Positions 1 through 4,458 of a DNA stretch of 6,513 bases are shown here, piece after piece (the first letter of the stretch is position 1; every line of letters begins with the position of its first letter). The translations under genes were made by a program, and so were the position numbers. This stretch comes from Candidatus Parvarchaeota archaeon. Lineage in GTDB: Archaea > Micrarchaeota > Micrarchaeia > Anstonellales > VGKX01. The notes beneath the pieces were generated by a model that worked only from the letters and a program-made list of their open reading frames with translations, did not search any database and was not told the DNA's origin. The stretch spans positions 1 through 6,513 of the forward strand of contig VGKX01000059.1 in assembly GCA_016866895.1 (NCBI GenBank). Reading direction: 5' to 3'.

Positions 1-338
1 CGGGGTATTGCGCCATGATGCAAAACAAGACAATAGCTGGTTTGTGTCTGCAGGCTTTTGGAGGCACGCAGCAGAACGGAACTGGCAGAAGCGATGATGG
101 ACGCGGATTGTTGAAAAACGAGTGTGCAACAAATGCCGATTGCACTGTTGGCGGGTGTTCGAGAACAGTGTGCCAGGCCAAAGGAAACGAGCTTGTAACT
201 ACGTGCGAGTGGAAGGAGAAATACGCCTGTTATAGGCAACAGTTTGCAAATTGCGGCTGTTTTGAAGGCAAGTGCGCCTGGGCAAGCAACAGCCTTTTGG
301 ACAAATGCCTGGCTCAGACAAAGGAAGGCGGCTACTGA
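1..338 (+). CDS. Cys-rich protein, eight-cysteine-cluster type, 5' partial
   Basis: The frame is open from the left edge to TGA at 336-338. An ATG lies at 15, but the codons before it (Gly-Tyr-Cys-Ala) are open to the edge and there is no signal peptide after it, so the true start is probably upstream and the gene is 5' truncated. Counted from ATG 15, cysteines fall at 11, 37, 43, 48, 53, 64, 72, 80, 82, 87 and 98. The run ECATNADC, GGC, VC, TTC, YAC, NCGC, GKC is the pattern I associate with the small 'eight-cysteine-cluster' proteins of DPANN archaea; the match is from memory and was not searched. Such spacing suggests a disulfide-stabilised or metal-binding extracellular domain, possibly on a secreted protein or lipoprotein. 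The exact role is unknown. The next gene appears to have its own promoter, so this one probably ends an upstream transcript. Confidence 0.7.
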   Translation, partial: GYCAMMQNKTIAGLCLQAFGGTQQNGTGRSDDGRGLLKNECATNADCTVGGCSRTVCQAKGNELVTTCEWKEKYACYRQQFANCGCFEGKCAWASNSLLDKCLAQTKEGGY

Positions 339-354
339 GCCAAAAAGAAAAGGG

Positions 355-362
355 ATTAAAAG
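355..362 (+). promoter_or_regulatory. TATA box for the 385 gene (leaderless promoter)
   Basis: ATTAAAAG preceded by a purine-rich stretch (AAAGAAAAGGG, BRE-like). Its centre lies about 26-27 nt before the ATG at 385, where archaeal transcription normally starts. No Shine-Dalgarno precedes that ATG, so the mRNA is probably leaderless. This is a motif-and-spacing inference only. Confidence 0.45.
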
Positions 363-384
363 CGACGGCACGAAAACATGACTG

Positions 385-813
385 ATGGGGACTTACAAGC
401 CGCAGGCAAAAAAACTTGCCCTTGCCGCAACACTGGCAGTACTTATTGCAACGGCAGCTTATTTGCAGATTGCCGCTTTTTTTAGCAGGCAGGGAGCAGT
501 TTATTCCTGGGTTTTTATCGCAGCATATCTTGTTTTTTTGGGCTTGGCAAAGCACATTGCAAGCAATACCGAATATGTGATAAGGAAGGGTGAAATTCAG
601 ATTGTTGAGTGGCCTGTGCCTGGAAAAAAGACGTTAAGCACAACAGGCAAACAGATCGTCTTGAAGAAGGATTTGTTTGACATCATATGCAAAACAGCAA
701 CAATCGAAATCAGAAGCCAAAATCGTGGATTTTTAGGTGCAAACATTATGGCGCTTTGGGGGATTGAGGAGGGAGAAGCGCGCAAGGCTATGGGCTTGTT
801 AGACAGGGCCTGA
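385..813 (+). CDS. Small membrane protein, two TM helices plus PH-like (bPH2-type) cytoplasmic domain
   Basis: A 142-residue protein. The start is fixed by an in-frame TGA at 379-381 just before the ATG. A short basic N-terminus (KPQAKK) is followed by two hydrophobic helices, about residues 10-33 and 38-56, giving a helical hairpin with both ends probably cytoplasmic. Residues ~60-142 form a soluble domain beginning NTEYVIRKGEIQIVEW and ending with a helix (EEGEARKAMGLLDRA). This order, with two TM helices, 'Y-x-hydrophobic-x-x-G' strands, a central 'DLFDIICKTATIEI' segment and a terminal helix, resembles bacterial/archaeal PH domain proteins of the YdbS/bPH2 group. The similarity is by eye and weak in identity. 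It starts a three-gene operon, with 11 nt to the next start, and probably has a leaderless promoter. Its function is unknown; a membrane scaffold is the most that can be inferred. Confidence 0.8.
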   Translation: MGTYKPQAKKLALAATLAVLIATAAYLQIAAFFSRQGAVYSWVFIAAYLVFLGLAKHIASNTEYVIRKGEIQIVEWPVPGKKTLSTTGKQIVLKKDLFDIICKTATIEIRSQNRGFLGANIMALWGIEEGEARKAMGLLDRA

Positions 814-816
814 GGT
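812..816 (+). promoter_or_regulatory. Ribosome binding site GAGGT deciding the start at 825
   Basis: GAGGT overlaps the TGA stop of the preceding gene and sits 8 nt before ATG 825. It is only 2 nt from the alternative TTG at 819 and 17 nt from ATG 834, so it favours 825 and suggests translational coupling with the upstream gene. Confidence 0.6.
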
Positions 817-824
817 TTTTGGAT

Positions 825-1325
825 ATGGGAAGCATGGCTGAATTTGAAGTTCGTGCTGAAGACGCAGCGAAGCTTGAGTTTTTGGTAGTTGGATCAGGCG
901 CGGGCGGGAAGTATGTCATCAATGAAGTGGAGTTGGGATATTGCATTGAAAATGGCTTCATTGAAGAAAAACGTGCGATTAGATTGGGGAAAAGGCGCCC
1001 CACAAAACCCGGCGGGGCGGCTCTGAAGACAAAAACGGAGATATACGCAATTTTGAGAAAATCCGGGCGGGTTGTGGATTTTGATGCAAACGATGATTCC
1101 GTTTACTACATATACCCCCAAGGCAATGTAAAGAAAAACGTTTTATTCGAAGCCGTGCTTGTGGTGGCAAAACCAAGCAAGAGTGGAACGTGCGATGCCA
1201 TTGCAAAGGCCATTAGGATAGGCAAACAGATCAGGCGCGACTCCATGGTTGCGATAAAGAATGGCGGCGGCATTGATTTCTTTAAATTAAAACAGGTTGA
1301 CTTTCCGCCATGCATAAGAGGCTAG
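825..1325 (+). CDS. tRNA-intron endonuclease-like protein, catalytically degenerate (probable structural subunit)
   Basis: A 166-residue protein. It matches the two-part layout of archaeal tRNA-splicing endonuclease subunits in length and motifs. The N-terminal part (~residues 17-50) has VINEVELGYCIENGFI, like the family's 'LS-EAlYLlekGkI'. The C-terminal nuclease-fold part (~70-160) has TEIYAILRKSGRVVDF ('vYrdLRerGyvVk'), YYIYPQG ('dFrvYprG'), FEAVLVV ('HseylVhvv') and AIRIGKQIRRDSMVAI ('vRlAhsvrKtlvlA'). The family's catalytic triad is Tyr, His and Lys. The Tyr appears kept (Y97), but the His position, ten residues on, reads Leu (L107) and the Lys position reads Arg (R138). It therefore looks like a non-catalytic partner, as the beta subunit is in heterotetrameric (alpha-beta)2 enzymes, and would need an active subunit elsewhere. 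It lies 11 nt after the PH-like gene and 3 nt before the zinc gene. TTG 819 is an alternative start. Confidence 0.72.
   Translation: MGSMAEFEVRAEDAAKLEFLVVGSGAGGKYVINEVELGYCIENGFIEEKRAIRLGKRRPTKPGGAALKTKTEIYAILRKSGRVVDFDANDDSVYYIYPQGNVKKNVLFEAVLVVAKPSKSGTCDAIAKAIRIGKQIRRDSMVAIKNGGGIDFFKLKQVDFPPCIRG
1318..1321 (+). promoter_or_regulatory. Ribosome binding site GAGG for the 1329 gene
   Basis: GAGG lies 7 nt before ATG 1329, inside the last codons of the endonuclease-like gene. It supports this start and operonic coupling. Confidence 0.6.
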
Positions 1326-1328
1326 CAT

Positions 1329-1847
1329 ATGGCATACTGCACCAAGTGCGCAAGTGAAATAGAGCAGTGGGACACCGGATTTTATACACGGGACCTTCTT
1401 TGCCACGTGTGTTATGACGCCAGGAAGGAAATTGCACGCAGGGGGCTTTGCGTCGGATGCAGCAGTTTTGCAAAAAAAAACGACAGGCACGTTATCAAAG
1501 GCCATTTTTATTGCGATGAGTGTTTTGACAGGGAAATGGGGGAGATAGCGCAAAGAAGCTGCATCATGTGCAAGAAGGAGCTTGAAGGCTACATGCCACG
1601 CAAAACAGCGCCCAGAGGTGGTGTTGTTTGCATGGCATGCTATTCGGTGGAAGTGAAAAAAGCAGGTGACAGGATGAGAATTCAGAACAAGCCTGCCCAA
1701 AACAACAAGGAGTTTGATGCAAGTTTTGGATACGCGCAAGATGTGGGAACTGGAAAATGGGTTTTTGAGCCTGCCCCAAATCCTACAGGTGGTCGGCGGC
1801 GCGGCGGGGTAATTGGAGTAGTAAACGCCATATTTGGAAGGAAATAA
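1329..1847 (+). CDS. Zinc protein with three tandem ~37-residue CxxC-CxxC modules
   Basis: A 172-residue protein with twelve cysteines in six CxxC pairs: C4/C7, C25/C28, C41/C44, C62/C65, C78/C81 and C101/C104. They form three modules, each C-x2-C-x17(19 in the third)-C-x2-C followed by Tyr or Phe. The modules are joined by 12-residue linkers, so equivalent cysteines recur every 37 residues (the final pair after 39). Each module should bind one structural zinc as a zinc-ribbon or LIM-half-like unit. The second module, with HFYCDECF, looks most like the end of a LIM domain. After residue 110 the protein has no cysteines, is probably flexible, and ends in a basic Gly/Arg stretch (GGRRRGG) and a short hydrophobic-basic tail. 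Binding to nucleic acid or protein is plausible but not shown. It is the last gene of the operon. I do not recognise a named family for the whole protein. A run of nine A at 1472-1480 encodes Lys-Lys-Asn. Confidence 0.85.
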   Translation: MAYCTKCASEIEQWDTGFYTRDLLCHVCYDARKEIARRGLCVGCSSFAKKNDRHVIKGHFYCDECFDREMGEIAQRSCIMCKKELEGYMPRKTAPRGGVVCMACYSVEVKKAGDRMRIQNKPAQNNKEFDASFGYAQDVGTGKWVFEPAPNPTGGRRRGGVIGVVNAIFGRK

Positions 1848-1869
1848 GCTCGTTATTTTAGGCCGGCAT

Positions 1870-2274
1870 TTATTCCTGCCAGCTTGGCTGGCGCGCACTT
1901 AATGCGTCAATATACTTTAGGTAGATTTTCCCGACTGTTTTGTCGTTGATGGCGCCGCCTTTGTGGTTGTGCGGCATGAGGGCGCCGGAAAATGTTTTGG
2001 GGATGTGCATAAGCTCGTGTATGAGGACTTTGAGTTTTTTTTCTTTGGGAAGGTGGTCGAAATGCTCATGGAGAACTTCAATTATGTAGTATGCGCTAAC
2101 GCCAAGGGCTTTTTGCCAGATATCGGGCAGGTTCCAGATGCGGGCATAGGCATTGGCCTTTGAGTTTCTTGAGCGCATGCAGATTATGCGGAATTGGTTG
2201 ATGTGGCCCAGCTGCAGAACAGAGATTATGTGCTCAAGGAGTTCTTGCACATCAGGGGCCGGCTCAACATCCAT
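1870..2274 (-). CDS. Predicted HExxH metallopeptidase (COG4900-like)
   Basis: 134 residues from ATG 2274. The zinc-peptidase motif HELMHIP is at residues ~86-92, followed by SGALMPHNH, whose histidines (~102, 104) could give the third zinc ligand. The upstream segments CMRSRNSKANAYARIW, LPDIWQKALG and YIIEVLHEHFDHL are, as I recall, the conserved blocks of a mainly archaeal/phage putative metallopeptidase family (COG4900; phage-metallopeptidase-like). Its substrate is unknown. No signal peptide or membrane segment is seen, so it is probably cytoplasmic. The start is uncertain: ATG 2274 fits the family's usual N-terminus (EPAPDVQELLEHI) but lacks a clear ribosome site, while TTG 2301 has AGGT six nt before it, and TTG 2316 would overlap the upstream gene. 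Those longer forms add only a hydrophobic LKLVGLLVL stretch. It is co-oriented with, and directly downstream of, the HTH-CBS regulator, so the two are probably co-transcribed. Confidence 0.8.
   Translation of the reverse strand: MDVEPAPDVQELLEHIISVLQLGHINQFRIICMRSRNSKANAYARIWNLPDIWQKALGVSAYYIIEVLHEHFDHLPKEKKLKVLIHELMHIPKTFSGALMPHNHKGGAINDKTVGKIYLKYIDALSARQPSWQE
1878..1892. repeat. Short perfect inverted repeat near the convergent gene ends
   Basis: GCCAGC-TTG-GCTGGC, a 6-bp stem with a 3-nt loop. It lies in the last codons of the metallopeptidase gene, close to the 22-base gap between the convergent genes. No T-run follows on either strand, so it is not a convincing terminator. Confidence 0.35.
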
Positions 2275-2305
2275 TAAGACCAACAAGCCTACCAATTTCA
2301 ATCTC

Positions 2306-2863
2306 TTACCTGACAACTTTGAGCAAGTCAGCCTTTGTGATTATGCCTTTGAGCCCTGATTTGTCAGCCACAAGCACAGCTTTCTCACTTGCAAGAAGCG
2401 CGGCCACAGAGAAGGCAGGCGTCTTGGTTGGGATTTGCGGGAACGGCTGGCCCATTACATCGCCGACTTTAAGATGATGGAGTTTTGCAGAGTCGGTTTT
2501 AGCAGCAACAAGATTTGACACTGTTTCCTCGCTGAAGCTGCCCACCTGGACGCCTTGTTTGATTACAGGTGCCTGGGATATGCTGCGGGCGGCAAGAAGC
2601 TTGACTGCCCTTGGGACGCTTTCTTTTGGATCAAGGCTTACAATGTCCGGGGAAAGCAAATCTAGTGCGCAGGCCTGCGATTTTATCTGGCAGGATTCGA
2701 AGTAATCAAATATTTGTTTTGCATTGGAATAGGATGGGATGGCCTTGCCTGATTCTATCTTTGCAATTAATGATTGCGAAACAAAACATCTGGACGCAAG
2801 CTGCGACTGGGACAGGTTTTGCTGAAGGCGCTTTTTCCTGATTTCACTGAGTTCCGGCAGCAT
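2306..2863 (-). CDS. XRE-family HTH transcriptional regulator with C-terminal CBS domain pair
   Basis: A 185-residue protein. The N-terminal Cro/C1-type helix-turn-helix (~residues 4-55) contains LSQSQLASRCFVSQSLIAKIESGKAIPS, split as the two DNA-reading helices (18-26 and 29-38). Two CBS motifs follow, ~70-125 (IVSLDPKESVPRAVKLLAAR) and ~134-184 (GDVMGQ, AVLVADKSGLKGIITKADLL). This order matches the archaeal regulators grouped as 'predicted transcriptional regulator with C-terminal CBS domains' (COG3620-like). CBS pairs usually bind adenine nucleotides or related ligands, so it is inferred to be a ligand-responsive DNA-binding protein; the ligand and targets cannot be read from sequence. The ATG at 2863 has no Shine-Dalgarno, but a TATA box is centred about 26 nt upstream, implying a leaderless mRNA. 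An inverted repeat just upstream of that box may be an operator. The metallopeptidase gene follows in the same transcript. Confidence 0.88.
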   Translation of the reverse strand: MLPELSEIRKKRLQQNLSQSQLASRCFVSQSLIAKIESGKAIPSYSNAKQIFDYFESCQIKSQACALDLLSPDIVSLDPKESVPRAVKLLAARSISQAPVIKQGVQVGSFSEETVSNLVAAKTDSAKLHHLKVGDVMGQPFPQIPTKTPAFSVAALLASEKAVLVADKSGLKGIITKADLLKVVR

Positions 2864-2884
2864 GCTTGAATGATTGCGCAGTTG

Positions 2885-2892
2885 CTTTTATA
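2885..2892 (-). promoter_or_regulatory. TATA box for the HTH-CBS gene (leaderless promoter)
   Basis: On the minus strand the bases read TATAAAAG within AATATAAAAG. The centre is about 25-26 nt before ATG 2863, placing the expected transcription start at the start codon itself. The intervening bases contain no Shine-Dalgarno-like sequence. Confidence 0.6.
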
Positions 2893-2894
2893 TT

Positions 2895-2911
2895 AGTTGG
2901 TCAACACAACT
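2895..2911. promoter_or_regulatory. Possible operator: inverted repeat beside the TATA box
   Basis: AGTTG-(7 nt)-CAACT, with an inner GTTG-GT-CAAC. It abuts the TATA/BRE region of the HTH-CBS promoter and lies in the gap shared with the divergent cysS gene. The position suits autoregulation by the HTH protein, but arms this short occur by chance. Confidence 0.25.
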
Positions 2912-2935
2912 CAAAAGGCAAAAAGAAATGTGCAG

Positions 2936-2952
2936 AATTTTAAGATATTTGG
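2936..2952 (+). promoter_or_regulatory. AT-rich candidate promoter for cysS
   Basis: AATTTTAAGATATTTGG is the only TATA-like stretch in the gap on the plus strand. Its ATATTT part is centred ~29 nt before ATG 2977, which would give a transcript with a very short or absent leader. It is a weaker match than the box on the other strand. Confidence 0.35.
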
Positions 2953-2976
2953 TTCTGTTTGCGGTTTGTGGGGGCC

Positions 2977-4458
2977 ATGTTGCGTGTTTATAACAGCTTG
3001 AGCAGGAAAACTGAGGAATTTGAACCTGTCAACAAGGATAAGGTCGCTTTGTATGTATGCGGCATTACGCCATACGATTACTGCCACCTTGGGCACGCAA
3101 GGACATATGTTGCATTTGACATGATAAAAAGATACCTGAAATTCAGGGGATTTGCAGTATATTGCGTCCAAAACGTTACTGATATTGATGATAAGATTAT
3201 CAGAAGGGCCAAAGAGTGCGGGCAGGGCCCCCTCGAACTTGCGGCAAAATTTGATGCCTTTTCAAGGGAGGACCTTGCAAGCCTTGGAATCGCCCAGGCC
3301 GACGCATACCCTAAGGTGACGCAAAATATCAATGAGATAATAGAATTCGTGAAAAAATTGGTGGACGGCGGCTGGGCATATGCAAACGATACTGGAGTGT
3401 ATTTTGAAATCTCCAAATTCAAGGAATATGGCAGGCTCTCCGGGCAAAGCCTTGAAAAAATAAGAAGTGGCGCGCGAGTTGAAATTGATGAGGGCAAGAA
3501 AGACCCGGCTGATTTTGCTGTTTGGAAGACAACACGCGAAAGTGAGCTTGGATTTGAAAGCCCGTGGGGGAGGGGCAGGCCCGGATGGCATATAGAATGC
3601 AGCACGATGTCTGGAAAACACATCCAGGGCACCATAGACATACATGGCGGGGCAAGAGACCTAATTTTTCCTCATCATGAAAACGAGATAGCGCAGTCCG
3701 AGGCGGCAGGCAATAGGCCGTTTGTCAAATACTGGCTCCACACAGGATTTCTGACTGTAAATGGGGAAAAAATGGCCAAATCCCTTGGAAATTTTATTAC
3801 AATACGCGATGCGCTATTAAAGTACAGGCCTTATGCCCTCAGATTTTTTTTCCTGCAAGCCCATTATAGAAGCCCGATGGACTACAGCGACGATGCGGTG
3901 GAAAAGGCGCAGAAAAATATTGAAGGTGTATTTGAATTCCTGTCGCGGGCGCGGGAGTTTGCCGACCTGCATGGGCAAAGCGGGGTCGAAAATGAGGAAT
4001 ACGGACAGTTGTTAAAGGCCGGTGAAAGCAGGATTTTTGAGAGGATGGACAGTGATTTTGACACACCCGGTGCACTGGCGCAGGTGTTTGAGATAATCAG
4101 GGAAACGAACGCAGCCATGGCAAACAAAGATTTCCAAGACGGGGGGGCGGTTAGCCGGGCGGCAAAACTTGTCTCCGAAGTGTTATCCGTCTTTGGGATT
4201 GAAACTCTTGGTGGAATCGACATCTTCACGACAAAGTCAAAAAAACGCGTGAAGATGCCAATAGACATCGGCATTGAAAATCTGGCAAAAATAGCAAAGG
4301 AGAATGGCGTAGCGATTAAAAGCGGAGTAAGCGCCAGGAAGTTTGTTGAGCTGCTTGTGGAAGAGCGGGAAGTGTTTAGGAAGGCAGGAAACTACAAACA
4401 GGCAGACTTGATTCGAGAAGGGCTTACCAGGAATAAAGTGATTGTAGAGGACTTGTAG
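2977..4458 (+). CDS. cysS: Cysteinyl-tRNA synthetase
   Basis: A 493-residue class I aminoacyl-tRNA synthetase that joins cysteine to tRNA-Cys using ATP, acting in the cytoplasm. The Rossmann catalytic core carries the HIGH-type motif HLGH (residues 37-40) and the KMSKS-type loop KMAKS (265-269). The four zinc ligands that recognise the cysteine thiol are in place: C28 (YVCGITPYD), C208 (GWHIEC), H233 and E237 (FPHHENE). NVTDIDDKII and the DIHGGARDLIFPHH block are family hallmarks. The helical DALR-type region and the C-terminal KAGNYKQADLIREGL...IVED segment complete a full-length enzyme. The start is placed at ATG 2977 because homologues begin MLR-Y-N-L; a TTG at 2959 would add six residues (MRFVGA) that overlap the likely transcription start. 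The next gene begins directly after the TAG stop, so the two are probably co-transcribed. No disruption is seen. Confidence 0.97.
   Translation: MLRVYNSLSRKTEEFEPVNKDKVALYVCGITPYDYCHLGHARTYVAFDMIKRYLKFRGFAVYCVQNVTDIDDKIIRRAKECGQGPLELAAKFDAFSREDLASLGIAQADAYPKVTQNINEIIEFVKKLVDGGWAYANDTGVYFEISKFKEYGRLSGQSLEKIRSGARVEIDEGKKDPADFAVWKTTRESELGFESPWGRGRPGWHIECSTMSGKHIQGTIDIHGGARDLIFPHHENEIAQSEAAGNRPFVKYWLHTGFLTVNGEKMAKSLGNFITIRDALLKYRPYALRFFFLQAHYRSPMDYSDDAVEKAQKNIEGVFEFLSRAREFADLHGQSGVENEEYGQLLKAGESRIFERMDSDFDTPGALAQVFEIIRETNAAMANKDFQDGGAVSRAAKLVSEVLSVFGIETLGGIDIFTTKSKKRVKMPIDIGIENLAKIAKENGVAIKSGVSARKFVELLVEEREVFRKAGNYKQADLIREGLTRNKVIVEDL
4447..4450 (+). promoter_or_regulatory. Ribosome binding site GAGG for the GTG start at 4459
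   Basis: GAGG in the last codons of cysS lies 8 nt before GTG 4459. It supports a non-ATG start placed directly against the cysS stop codon. Confidence 0.55.

Noticed and set aside
819..824. TTG start at 819 for the endonuclease-like gene
   Set aside because: The GAGGT site would be only 2 nt away, while ATG 825 has an 8-nt spacing.
1329..1650. Canonical LIM domain in the zinc protein
   Set aside because: LIM needs H-x2-C-x2-C-x2-C in its centre; here the next pair after C62/C65 is 12 residues away, so the three-module reading fits better.
1287..1898. A 203-residue open frame on the minus strand opposite the zinc gene
   Set aside because: It lies antisense to a gene with highly regular CxxC spacing and good ribosome sites, has no family motifs, and would overlap the metallopeptidase end. 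It is a shadow frame.
1848..1900. Bidirectional terminator between the convergent genes
   Set aside because: There is a 6-bp hairpin and AT-rich patches (GTTATTTTA) but no clear T-run after a gene end on either strand.
2693..2701. GGATTCGAA resembling a tRNA T-loop
   Set aside because: There is no acceptor stem, anticodon arm or CCA-side pairing around it, and it lies within the HTH-CBS coding sequence.
2959..2976. TTG start at 2959 for cysS
   Set aside because: It adds MRFVGA, which homologues lack; ATG 2977 gives the standard MLR start and the zinc ligand at C28.
3078..3641. A 187-residue minus-strand open frame opposite cysS
   Set aside because: cysS is certain here; the antisense frame is a composition artefact.
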